Part shown: piece by piece, positions 1-8,002 of the stretch | Position numbering within the stretch: position 1 is the first letter of the stretch | Layout of the letters: every line of letters begins with the position of its first letter | Assembly (NCBI RefSeq): GCF_000204135.1 | Contig: NC_015408.1 | Span: 744,001 to 808,000, forward strand | Length of the DNA: 64,000 bases | From: Chlamydia pecorum E58 | Lineage (GTDB): Bacteria > Chlamydiota > Chlamydiia > Chlamydiales > Chlamydiaceae | Reading direction: 5' to 3' | The notes under the pieces: generated by a model | Databases searched by the model: none | Told to the model about the DNA's origin: nothing | What the model saw: only the letters and a program-made list of their open reading frames with translations | Made by a program: the position numbers and the translations under genes

Positions 1-46
1 TTTATTTCTCTGTTTATAAAAAAATAAAATAAAAGCATTCTTTTAC

Positions 47-73
47 TAAAGTTTTCAGATTCCTTGTCGATAG
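47..73 (+). promoter_or_regulatory. sigma-28 promoter of hctB
   Basis: The -35 element TAAAGTTT (47-54) is an exact match to the chlamydial sigma-28 consensus. After an 11-nt spacer (55-65) comes GTCGATAG (66-73), close to the consensus -10 GCCGATAA. Both the spacing and the position, about 30 nt upstream of the gene after the predicted start of transcription, fit the known sigma-28 control of hctB in C. trachomatis. The sigma-28 gene itself lies at 15459-16229 in this window. Confidence 0.85.
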
Positions 74-112
74 ATCAGGTAAGTAATTACCTGTCTAATT
101 AGAGGAATGAAA

Positions 113-685
113 ATGTTAGGCACACAAAAAAGACGCTGCAGCAAGAAATCAGCTTGTGGAGCTGCTCGCAAGCCTGCAGTGCGTAAATCTCCAGCGAAAA
201 AAGTTGCTGCGAAGAAAACAGTAAAAAAAGCTGCGTCAGCAGTGAAGAAGCCTGTTCGTAAGGCTGTATCATCTCGCAAGTCTGTAGCGACACGTAAAGC
301 TGCATCTTCTCGTAAAGCTCCAGCTAGAAAAGTAGCAGTAAAGAGAACAGTCAAGAAGGCTGCGACGTCAGCAGTGAAGAAGCCTGTTCGTAAGACTGCT
401 GCTCACAAGCCTGCAGTGCGTAAGTCTCCAGTGAAAAAAGTTGCTGCGAAGAAAGCAGTAAAAAGAGTCGCGACGAAAAAAGTTGTAGCTAAGAAACCTA
501 GAGTATCTCGTAGTTCTTCAGTAAAAAAGGCTTCTTGTGCTGTAGCGTGTCATAAAAATCACAAGCACACAGCAGCTTGTAAGAAAGTTTGCTCTTCTTC
601 AGCTACGAGAAAAGTAGGGTCTAAGAGCCGCGTAAGAACAGCGCATGGCTGGAGACAGCAATTAATGAGATTGATGGCGAAATAG
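113..685 (+). CDS. hctB: Histone H1-like protein Hc2
   Basis: This is a small, very basic DNA-binding protein that condenses the nucleoid as reticulate bodies turn into elementary bodies. It is built almost wholly of Lys/Ala/Arg/Val repeats such as AAKKAVK, KKPVRK and VRKSP, like the C-terminal tail of histone H1. Residues 142-160 form a Cys/His-rich patch (C142, C146, H147, H150, H152, C156, C160) and the C-terminus has the family ending RTAHGWRQQL. I chose the ATG at 113 rather than the one at 107 because AGAGGA (101-106) is correctly spaced only from 113, and known Hc2 proteins begin MLG. The gene has its own sigma-28 promoter and a downstream terminator, so it is probably monocistronic. 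Internal DNA repeats suggest length variation between strains. Confidence 0.95.
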   Translation: MLGTQKRRCSKKSACGAARKPAVRKSPAKKVAAKKTVKKAASAVKKPVRKAVSSRKSVATRKAASSRKAPARKVAVKRTVKKAATSAVKKPVRKTAAHKPAVRKSPVKKVAAKKAVKRVATKKVVAKKPRVSRSSSVKKASCAVACHKNHKHTAACKKVCSSSATRKVGSKSRVRTAHGWRQQLMRLMAK

Positions 686-720
686 GATTTCTTCCGAAAG
701 AAGAATATAGAAATGTCTTT

Positions 721-754
721 AACGGTAAAGAAGAGTTTCTTTACCGTTTTTTTA
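721..754 (+). terminator. Intrinsic terminator after hctB
   Basis: A perfect 12-bp stem (AACGGTAAAGAA at 721-732 with TTCTTTACCGTT at 737-748) encloses a 4-nt loop and runs into a T tract. It lies 36 nt after the hctB stop codon. Confidence 0.85.
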
Positions 755-840
755 TTCATATAGAGGAATTTTCGGTTCTTCTATACAGTTACAGAATACC
801 TAGGTATAGTTATCCTTGAGATCTTTAAAGATTTAGGGAT

Positions 841-1779
841 ATGTCAGCGTACCTCACCGATTTCGATGCGTTTTCTCAAAGATACAGAGAGTCCTTACCT
901 GCAATTGCTGTAGTTGGTACAGCTTCAGGAGAAGATAGGGAGATGTTTATCGAGCTGTTGGTTTCTGGGGAGTATCATGATGTTGATGCTCAAACACTTT
1001 CTGTTGGGGCTTTATCGCAAAAAACAGAAAATTATGGGTTGTTTGCAACCTTGGAAACTCTAGGGATTTTCCCAGCAGAAAAGCTTACAGTAGCAACTAA
1101 AGAGTTCCTGATAGGGTACTCAAGAGCCCCCCTTCCTCATCTAAAATTTCTTCTTATTACAACGAAACAGGCGTATTTTCAAGAGCTGTTGAAGGCTTTG
1201 CCTTCTGCTCTTGCTGTTGGCTTATTCGGAGAGCGTGCCGTAGAGCGTGAGCAGAGACTCGGAGCTCTACTGTCCCTAAGGGCTGAGAGATTTGGAATAT
1301 CCTGTGCTCCTTCCCTTACAAGGGCCTTTATCAAAAAGCTTGTAGATACAAGCTTTTGTGAGATTTGCAACGAGTTCGACAAGCTCATCTGTCATATTGG
1401 CAAGAAAACAAGCTTGGAGTTCTCAGATATTGAAGGATTTATAGAAAAAAAAGAACGGGTGTCCTTGTGGAGATTACGAGATTCGCTTTTGCAAAGACAT
1501 ACAGAAACTTGCTTACAGCAACTGCACGCATTATTGCAGGAGCATGGTGAAGATCCCTTGGGGATTATAGCTTTTTTGCGAACGCAATGTCTGTATGGGC
1601 TGCGGGGACTTGAAGAGAAACCTGAAGAGGGGAAATTTCGTTTGTTTGTGTCCTATGGGAAGGAGCGGCTCTATCAGGTGCTAAGCTCTCTATTTTATAC
1701 TGAAAGTCTCATTAAGAATAACCTCCAGGATCCTATTATTGCTATAGAAACTATGATTTTCAGGGTGACGAAATTATGA
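841..1779 (+). CDS. Probable DNA polymerase III delta subunit (HolA-like), CT047 position
   Basis: The 312-residue protein has no obvious membrane segment. Its overall shape resembles the clamp-loader delta subunit: an early strand with GTASGEDREMF (about residues 26-36), a middle helical part, and a C-terminal helical domain in which residues of the type LQQLHALLQEHGEDPLGII and LIKNNLQDPIIAIETM match the delta-family collar pattern. Delta opens the beta clamp (DnaN, encoded at 36165-37268). The next gene overlaps the stop by 4 nt (ATGA), so the two are translationally coupled. The assignment rests on weak pattern similarity. The C. trachomatis positional counterpart was long listed as hypothetical. 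Confidence 0.6.
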   Translation: MSAYLTDFDAFSQRYRESLPAIAVVGTASGEDREMFIELLVSGEYHDVDAQTLSVGALSQKTENYGLFATLETLGIFPAEKLTVATKEFLIGYSRAPLPHLKFLLITTKQAYFQELLKALPSALAVGLFGERAVEREQRLGALLSLRAERFGISCAPSLTRAFIKKLVDTSFCEICNEFDKLICHIGKKTSLEFSDIEGFIEKKERVSLWRLRDSLLQRHTETCLQQLHALLQEHGEDPLGIIAFLRTQCLYGLRGLEEKPEEGKFRLFVSYGKERLYQVLSSLFYTESLIKNNLQDPIIAIETMIFRVTKL

Positions 1780-2489
1780 CATTGTATCTCTTTCCTAATA
1801 CTTTAGGAAATCGCAAGGTAGAGCTTCTTCCCTCAGTGGTGGGGGAGTTTATCCAAAAGGAGATCTCAGGCCTTATCGTAGAGAGCGATCGAGGAGGGAG
1901 AGCCTTTTTAAGCTTATGGAAAATCCCCGAGGTGCATAAATTCCCCTTAGCGATCCTTAGTAAGCAACACTATAACACAAAAGCTTGGGATTTCTACTTG
2001 GAGCCCATTCTCAAGCATAAGGAAAACTGGGGAGTCGTTTCTGATGCAGGACTTCCTTGTATTGCGGATCCTGGAGCAGGCTTGGTACACAGAGCTAGAA
2101 CCTTGGGGATCCCTGTAAGAGCTTTTTCTGGCCCTTGTTCTATGACGTTGGCCTTGATGCTCTCAGGACTCCCTGCACAGAACTTCTCTTTCCTAGGATA
2201 CCTCCCTCAATCCCCTAGAGAACGTGAAAAATACCTCAGAGAAGTTGTGAGAAAGGGGCAGACATTTCTCTGTATAGAAACTCCTTATCGTAATGTTCAC
2301 ACGCTGCAGTTTCTTATAGATTCATTACCTTCCTATGCTCAGTTGTGCATTGCTTCAGACCTTACAGGAGAGGAGGAATTTGTGAGTACAAGATCCATAA
2401 GCATATGGGGGCAATCTGAGGATCTCAATGAGGTTAAAGCAAAGATCACCAAAGTCCCTACAGTGTTCGTATTTTTTATCCCACAATAG
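1776..2489 (+). CDS. RsmI-type SAM-dependent methyltransferase (tetrapyrrole methylase fold)
   Basis: This is a 237-residue protein of the RsmI / YraL family, which 2'-O-methylates C1402 of 16S rRNA in model bacteria. The hallmark motif SDAGLPCIADPG is at residues 89-100, followed by the family GPCS loop (about residue 119) and ETPYR (about 168). It is shorter than E. coli RsmI (about 286 residues) because the C-terminal extension is missing, and it begins with LYLFPNTLG, typical of the short subfamily. The substrate of this short form is therefore less certain. It overlaps the upstream HolA-like gene by 4 nt and ends 5 nt before the converging hemW gene. Confidence 0.8.
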   Translation: MTLYLFPNTLGNRKVELLPSVVGEFIQKEISGLIVESDRGGRAFLSLWKIPEVHKFPLAILSKQHYNTKAWDFYLEPILKHKENWGVVSDAGLPCIADPGAGLVHRARTLGIPVRAFSGPCSMTLALMLSGLPAQNFSFLGYLPQSPREREKYLREVVRKGQTFLCIETPYRNVHTLQFLIDSLPSYAQLCIASDLTGEEEFVSTRSISIWGQSEDLNEVKAKITKVPTVFVFFIPQ

Positions 2490-2494
2490 TGTCT

Positions 2495-3616
2495 TTAGAA
2501 AGTTAACGCCATAATCTCTTCAGCTACACTGTCATGAAACAGTCTCCCTTGGGAATTTAATGCCAGGGAGTGTGCAGAGTAGGTAAGGAGAGGTTGTATA
2601 GAAGAGCACTGCTTCAAAGCATTCCAAAGTTCTTGAGGGAAATCCTTCCACAGGGCTCCTTCTGTAAGCCTTAAGCGTAGCGCTAGAGCTTCTTTGAGGC
2701 GCTCCTTTTCTGGAAGAGTTTCTGAAAATTCTTCAGGAGGAAGGTGTCTGAATACAGCACGTAGGTAATGGGAAATCCTTGAGAGGTTTTTAGAGCGCAC
2801 CCCATGGAGATACTGGGATGCCGAGACGCCAAGTCCTAAAAAAGGACGATCTGTCCAGTAATATAGGTTGTGCTTAGAAGGATAGGAAGTTCTAGCATAG
2901 GAGGCAATCTCATAGCGTAATAAACCCCGAGAGGTACAGAGCTCCTCCGCTAGGGAGCTCATAGCAGCAAGACTCTCTTCTTTAGCAAAAGTCGGAGCGA
3001 GGGCGTTCCTATGTTTGTAAAAAGAGGTATGAGGATCTATGGTGAGGTTATAGAGAGAGAGATGCGTTAGAGGGAGCTTTAGAGCACGATTTAAGTCACT
3101 AAGAAAGCCCTCTAGAGTTTGGGTAGGTAGTCCATACATAAGATCAATAGAGAGATTGGAAAAGCCCCAGGAGGTTAAGAGAGAGAGAGCCTCAATAGCA
3201 TGAGAAGAGGAGTGAGTCCGTCCTAAAAGCTGCAGTTGGGAATCATCGAAGGTTTGTACTCCTAGACTAATTCTATTGATGGGAGTGTGCCTTAAAGCAT
3301 CCACATACTCCTTAGTGATGTTTTCTGGATTTGCTTCTAGGGTAATTTCTTTGGCATTAGGTGCGAGCTTGGAGAGGATATTGTTAAGCTGAGAAGGAGA
3401 AAGAAGGGAAGGAGTTCCCCCACCGAAAAACACTGTCTCTATATAGTGAGAGTCTCGAAGGGGGGCAAGCTTATGCTCCCCTTCGAGGATAATGGCTTGG
3501 CTGTAGAGCTCTACAGTTTCTGATTTATAGGGGATCGTGTAGAAACTACAGTAATGACACTTTTTGGAACAAAAAGGTATGTGAATGTAAAGAGCTAGAG
3601 GAGTTTTACCATTCAT
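2495..3616 (-). CDS. hemW: HemW-like radical SAM protein (heme chaperone; formerly annotated HemN)
   Basis: This is a radical SAM enzyme with the [4Fe-4S]-binding motif CSKKCHYC (C16, C20, C23) and the SAM-binding GGGTPS motif. The residue after the third cysteine is Ser-Phe instead of x-Cys, so the fourth cysteine characteristic of true oxygen-independent coproporphyrinogen oxidase HemN is absent. That favours HemW, a heme-binding chaperone, over a biosynthetic enzyme. I placed the start at the ATG at 3616, directly before PLALYIHIPFC; an upstream in-frame ATG at 3679 would add 21 residues lying inside the upstream gene. The chosen start still overlaps that gene by 11 nt, which suggests coupling. 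Confidence 0.85.
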   Translation of the reverse strand: MNGKTPLALYIHIPFCSKKCHYCSFYTIPYKSETVELYSQAIILEGEHKLAPLRDSHYIETVFFGGGTPSLLSPSQLNNILSKLAPNAKEITLEANPENITKEYVDALRHTPINRISLGVQTFDDSQLQLLGRTHSSSHAIEALSLLTSWGFSNLSIDLMYGLPTQTLEGFLSDLNRALKLPLTHLSLYNLTIDPHTSFYKHRNALAPTFAKEESLAAMSSLAEELCTSRGLLRYEIASYARTSYPSKHNLYYWTDRPFLGLGVSASQYLHGVRSKNLSRISHYLRAVFRHLPPEEFSETLPEKERLKEALALRLRLTEGALWKDFPQELWNALKQCSSIQPLLTYSAHSLALNSQGRLFHDSVAEEIMALTF

Positions 3617-4055
3617 TCGCGTCGGGATCGATAATGCCTCCACGTCTCCAGCGATTTCTATCACTGAAAGGATCTTCATCGTCTTCGTGAGAGTAATCGA
3701 TATCTACAATTCCTTCTTCCCTATCCTCATCAGGGAATTCCATTTCTATAGTTTCTCCAGGACTGCCAATATCGAGTTCTGTCTCTGTAGGCTCCACGAA
3801 TTCAATATCTGACATGCTAGGACCGTCAGGATAGACCGTCTTTGCAGGGCTGCGTCTCGGAGTAACATACTCTTCTACTTCTCCATTTTCCTTAAGTAGC
3901 TGAAGACGCGCCTTTTCCTCGTGGATTTTATGCTCTAAATGACGGATTTCTTCTTTGTGCCTGTCGATTTCTTTTTTAGGAACTAAACCGAGTTGCATCC
4001 ATTGTGTTAGATCGTGTAGCTCAGACTCGAGCTTTTTCAGGCGTTCACTTTTCAT
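3606..4055 (-). CDS. Conserved chlamydial hypothetical protein, coiled coil plus acidic tail (CT053 position)
   Basis: I do not recognise a functional family. The protein has 149 residues. Residues 1-60 are strongly charged and heptad-like (SERLKKLESELHDL and similar), predicting a coiled coil. Residues 75-140 are very acidic and probably disordered (for example DEDREEGIVDIDYSHEDDED), and it ends in DPDANEW. There is no signal peptide or membrane segment. The ribosome-binding site is a strong AGGAGGGGG on the minus strand within a G5/C5 palindrome (4060-4070). It is followed by hemW with an 11-nt overlap and lies divergent to sucA. Confidence 0.75.
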   Translation of the reverse strand: MKSERLKKLESELHDLTQWMQLGLVPKKEIDRHKEEIRHLEHKIHEEKARLQLLKENGEVEEYVTPRRSPAKTVYPDGPSMSDIEFVEPTETELDIGSPGETIEMEFPDEDREEGIVDIDYSHEDDEDPFSDRNRWRRGGIIDPDANEW

Positions 4056-4199
4056 CTGGGGGTCCCCCTCCTATGTTCGAGAGCAGGTGTACAGTATTCC
4101 GAGGTTTTTTTCAACCCTAGAAAAAACAAAGATTGTTTTTTGAAAAATAAAAATTTGTTATTAAGCAAACTTATTGCGTCTAGAAAATATTTTTTTATT

Positions 4200-6914
4200 A
4201 TGGATTCCAAGTTCTCAGGGCAGGCCCATTCTTTGGATGTGGATTGGATTGAGTCTGTTTATGAAAGATTTTTAAATCACGAATCTCTAGACCCTTCTTG
4301 GAAGCATTTTTTTGAAGGATACCAGCTAGGGCAGTTAGACTCCAACTCTTCTTCTTATAACTCCGACATAAGCATAGGTTTGAAAGAGAAAAAAGCACAG
4401 TTTCTCTGCATGATCTATCGTTGCTATGGCTATCTTCAAAGTGAAATCTCCCCGCTAGTACCCTCTGAAGAGTCTCCGTTAATTCGGGAAAAACTCTCCA
4501 AAATTAACCTTGAAGAGGAAGTTTCTTCCTGTGGACTGTTGCCGCAACCCTTCGTAAAAGCTAAAGAGCTGATCCAGGTATTAAAGAAACACTATTGTCG
4601 CGGGTTGTCTGTAGAAACCCTTGCATGTCCTCCAGAAATTCAGGAGTTTGTCTGGAAGCTTATGGAAGGAGAAAAGCCTCATAGAGAGCCTAAAAAGCTG
4701 CTGCGTTGCTATAAAGACTTATGTAAGGCAGTGTTTTTTGAGGAGTTTTTGCAGGTAAAGTTCACAGGACAAAAGAGATTCTCCTTAGAAGGAGGCGAGG
4801 CTCTTATTGCAATGTTAGAGCATATGAGGGAATTCGGGGTTTCTATTGGAATTGAGAACTATGTTTTAGGGATGGCACATCGTGGGAGACTAAACGTTTT
4901 AACAAACGTGCTTTCTAAGCCTTATCGCTATGTGTTTATGGAGTTTGAAGATGATCCCGAAGCTCGCGGTTTAGACGCTGTTGGGGATGTAAAGTATCAT
5001 AAGGGATATGTCTCTACAACGCATCTTCGCGATGGTAGAGAGATCACGTTGGTGTTGCTCCCCAACCCCAGCCACTTGGAAACTGTAGATCCTGTAGTGG
5101 AGGGGGTTGTTGCAGCTATGCAGCATCAGGGGAAATTTGGAGAAGAGAAGAAAACCTTGGCAGTGCTGATTCATGGAGATGCGGCATTTTCAGGACAGGG
5201 AGTAGTCTATGAAACTTTTCAGTTAAGCCAGATTCCAGGATACTCCACAGAGGGAACTTTACATATTGTTATCAATAATCATATTGGTTTTACAGCGCAT
5301 TCTCGTGAGTCTCGATCTACTCCATATTGCACAGACATTGCCAAGATGCTCGGAATCCCTGTGTTCAGAGTGAACGGAGAAGATGTCCTTGCGTGCTTGG
5401 AAGCTATGGAGCATGCTCTAAAGGTAAGAGAGCGTTTCGGCTGCGATGTGATTATAGATTTTTGTTGTTATCGCAAGTATGGTCATAATGAAAGTGACGA
5501 CCCTTCGGTCACAGCTCCAAAACTCTATGATCAGATCAAAACAAAAGCTTCGGTACAAAAACTATTTAAGGAGTTTTTACAGACTCATGTACCACAGATA
5601 TCGGAGAAAGATCTTCTCCTTATAGAAAATGAAGTCTATGACCTTCTCAATCGTGAATATCAAACCTTGAAGGAAAAGAATATAGAGTGTTTCCCTCAGA
5701 AGGAGTGCCTCCATTGCAATCGCTTGCAGGGAGGGGAGCTGATATTTCATGATTTAGATGTTTCCCTAAGCTTAGAGACTTTAGAAAATCTCGGAGCACG
5801 TTTGTGTCGTATTCCTGAGCACTTCTCTCCCCATCCTAAGGTGAAGGCACTTTTGGATAAGAGAATGAAAATGGTTTTAGGAGATATTGGCTGTGATTGG
5901 GCAATGGCAGAAGAGCTTGCTTTTGCCTCTTTATTAGTCGAAGGCTTTTCTCTTCGGTTGTCAGGACAAGATTCAATTCGCGGAACGTTTAGCCAGAGAC
6001 ATCTCCTCTGGAGCGATATTGTTACTGGAGATACCCATTCTCCCTTGTATCATTTATCTTCAACACAAGGTGCTGTGGAGATCTATAATTCTCCCTTATC
6101 AGAATATGCCGTTTTAGGATTTGAGTATGGCTATGCTCAACAGGCAATGAAAACTTTAGTCGCTTGGGAAGCTCAGTTCGGGGATTTTGCCAACGGAGCA
6201 CAAATTATTTTTGATCAATATATCTCCTCAGGAGTGCAAAAGTGGGACTTCCATTCTGATGTGGTCATGCTTCTTCCTCATGGCTATGAAGGGCAGGGAC
6301 CTGAACACTCTTCAGCACGTATAGAAAGATATTTGCAGCTTGCAGCAAATTGGAACTTCGAAGTTGTCTTACCTTCTACACCTTTGCAGTACTTTCGAAT
6401 TTTGCGGGAGCACACTCTTAGAGATCTTTCCCTACCTTTAGTTGTATTTACGCCAAAAATGCTTTTAAGACATTCACAGTGTACAAATTTCTTAAAAGAA
6501 TTTACCCTCCCAGGAGGGTTTAGATCAATTCTTGAGGATGACACTCCCAATTATGACGCAGAGATCCTTGTCATGTGCACGGGAAAGATTTACTATGATT
6601 ATAAAGAGGCTCTCCCTGAAGAGCGTCATGGGGATTTTGCTTGTTTAAGAATAGAGAGTTTGTATCCTTTAGATTTTGATGGGCTTGTGAAGCTTTTAGA
6701 TCGCTATTCTAAGGTTAAGCATTACGTTTGGCTTCAGGAGGAACCTCAAAATATGGGAGCTTATGAGTATATGTTCATGGCTTTGAAAGATATTCTTCCG
6801 GGGAAAATGTTGTGCATATCTAGAGCACGAAGTAGCTCTACAGCGTCAGGGTCTGCACGTCTTAGTCATAAAGAATTGTTAACATGTATGGAAACATTGT
6901 TCTCATTAAGGTAG
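4200..6914 (+). CDS. sucA: 2-oxoglutarate dehydrogenase E1 component
   Basis: This is the thiamine-diphosphate-dependent decarboxylase of the 2-oxoglutarate dehydrogenase complex in the chlamydial partial TCA cycle. Visible signatures include the N-terminal E1o helix (DVDWIESVYERFL), the core MAHRGRLNVLTNVLSKP, the ThDP region GDAAFSGQGVVYE, and the C-terminal transketolase-like part with EYAVLGFEYGYA and LPHGYEGQGPEHSSAR. At 904 residues it is near full family length. I chose the ATG at 4200; the frame also opens at a TTG at 4140, but that would add 20 AT-rich codons with no ribosome-binding site. It is followed 3 nt later by sucB, so E1 and E2 are one operon. The E3 subunit is not in this window. 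Confidence 0.95.
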   Translation: MDSKFSGQAHSLDVDWIESVYERFLNHESLDPSWKHFFEGYQLGQLDSNSSSYNSDISIGLKEKKAQFLCMIYRCYGYLQSEISPLVPSEESPLIREKLSKINLEEEVSSCGLLPQPFVKAKELIQVLKKHYCRGLSVETLACPPEIQEFVWKLMEGEKPHREPKKLLRCYKDLCKAVFFEEFLQVKFTGQKRFSLEGGEALIAMLEHMREFGVSIGIENYVLGMAHRGRLNVLTNVLSKPYRYVFMEFEDDPEARGLDAVGDVKYHKGYVSTTHLRDGREITLVLLPNPSHLETVDPVVEGVVAAMQHQGKFGEEKKTLAVLIHGDAAFSGQGVVYETFQLSQIPGYSTEGTLHIVINNHIGFTAHSRESRSTPYCTDIAKMLGIPVFRVNGEDVLACLEAMEHALKVRERFGCDVIIDFCCYRKYGHNESDDPSVTAPKLYDQIKTKASVQKLFKEFLQTHVPQISEKDLLLIENEVYDLLNREYQTLKEKNIECFPQKECLHCNRLQGGELIFHDLDVSLSLETLENLGARLCRIPEHFSPHPKVKALLDKRMKMVLGDIGCDWAMAEELAFASLLVEGFSLRLSGQDSIRGTFSQRHLLWSDIVTGDTHSPLYHLSSTQGAVEIYNSPLSEYAVLGFEYGYAQQAMKTLVAWEAQFGDFANGAQIIFDQYISSGVQKWDFHSDVVMLLPHGYEGQGPEHSSARIERYLQLAANWNFEVVLPSTPLQYFRILREHTLRDLSLPLVVFTPKMLLRHSQCTNFLKEFTLPGGFRSILEDDTPNYDAEILVMCTGKIYYDYKEALPEERHGDFACLRIESLYPLDFDGLVKLLDRYSKVKHYVWLQEEPQNMGAYEYMFMALKDILPGKMLCISRARSSSTASGSARLSHKELLTCMETLFSLR

Positions 6915-6917
6915 GGC

Positions 6918-7994
6918 ATGATTACAGAGGTTCGCATTCCAAATATTGCAGAATCAATTAGTGAAGTCACGATCGCATCACTACTGGTCTCTTCGGGAAG
7001 CATTATTCAGGAAAACCAAGGTATTCTTGAAATCGAAAGTGATAAACTAAACCAGTTAATTTACGCCCCTATCTCAGGGAAGATTTCCTGGAAAGTCTCT
7101 GAAGGAGACGTTGTTGCTGTTGGAGGTCTGGTTGCTACCATAGAGGAGACACAAGAGAGTTCAGAAACTCTCGAGATCCTTGAGCGTGAACCTGTAGAAG
7201 CAGAAATTATCCGCTTCCCTTCAGATCAAAAGCCGCCCTATCAGGGGAAACGCTTTGTTCCACTTAAGGAAAAAAAATCTCTAAGAGATACTTCGGAGCG
7301 TGGGGAGATCCGAGAGAGGATGTCTTCTATCCGTAAAACGATTTCTCGGCGTCTGGTCTCTTCTCTGCATGAATCTGCTATGTTGACGACTTTCAATGAA
7401 ATCTACATGACCCCATGTATTCAGCTAAGAAAAGAGAAGCAAGAGCGTTTCATGGAGAAATTCGGCGTAAAGTTAGGCTATATGTCGTTTTTCGTTAAAG
7501 CAGTCTTGGAAGGGCTAAAGGCTTATCCTAGATTACATGCTTATATTAGCGGAGAGGAAATTGTTTATCGTCAGTATTACGATATCTGCCTAGCGATTGG
7601 GACAGACCGAGGTTTAGTTGCTCCTGTTATCCGTGATTGCCAGCAGCTCTCTAGTGGCGAGATCGAACAAAAACTTGCAGATCTCGCCATAAGAGCTAGA
7701 GAAGGGCAGCTTTCCCTTGCAGAACTTGAAGGCGGAGGATTCACAATTACCAATGGGGGAGTCTATGGCTCCTTACTCTCTACGCCTATCCTTAATCCTC
7801 CTCAAGTAGGAATCCTAGGGATGCATAAAATAGAAAAACGTCCGGTAGTGCTCGACGGAGAGATTGTGATTGCAGATATGATGTATGTCGCCTTAAGTTA
7901 TGATCATCGAATTATCGATGGAAAAGAAGCCGTAGGTTTCCTTGTTAAGGTGAAAGAAAGCATAGAACATCCCGAGGCTCTTTTAGAGCTCTAG
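6918..7994 (+). CDS. sucB: 2-oxoglutarate dehydrogenase E2 (dihydrolipoamide succinyltransferase), short form
   Basis: This E2 subunit transfers succinyl groups to CoA. An N-terminal lipoyl domain (residues 1-77) carries the lipoylation site ESDKLNQL with K43. The C-terminal acyltransferase domain (about 130-358) ends with SYDHRIIDG, giving catalytic H330 and D334. Between them is only a linker of roughly 55 residues. I cannot see the conserved peripheral subunit-binding domain that normally recruits E1/E3, and the protein is about 45 residues shorter than E. coli SucB. It is co-transcribed with sucA (3-nt gap) and faces pgeF tail to tail. Confidence 0.9.
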   Translation: MITEVRIPNIAESISEVTIASLLVSSGSIIQENQGILEIESDKLNQLIYAPISGKISWKVSEGDVVAVGGLVATIEETQESSETLEILEREPVEAEIIRFPSDQKPPYQGKRFVPLKEKKSLRDTSERGEIRERMSSIRKTISRRLVSSLHESAMLTTFNEIYMTPCIQLRKEKQERFMEKFGVKLGYMSFFVKAVLEGLKAYPRLHAYISGEEIVYRQYYDICLAIGTDRGLVAPVIRDCQQLSSGEIEQKLADLAIRAREGQLSLAELEGGGFTITNGGVYGSLLSTPILNPPQVGILGMHKIEKRPVVLDGEIVIADMMYVALSYDHRIIDGKEAVGFLVKVKESIEHPEALLEL

Positions 7995-8002
7995 GAATTT
8001 CA

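Noticed and set aside
55-354. Open frame on the minus strand across hctB
   Set aside because: It is a shadow of the Lys/Ala-codon repeats of hctB; its composition mirrors those repeats and there is no ribosome-binding site.
113-685. Repeats in hctB as a possible CRISPR-like array
   Set aside because: The repeats are in frame, encode the known Hc2 motifs and lack regular spacers.
4140-4199. N-terminal extension of SucA from a TTG
   Set aside because: The added residues are AT-driven, with no ribosome-binding site; the family N-terminus begins at the ATG at 4200.
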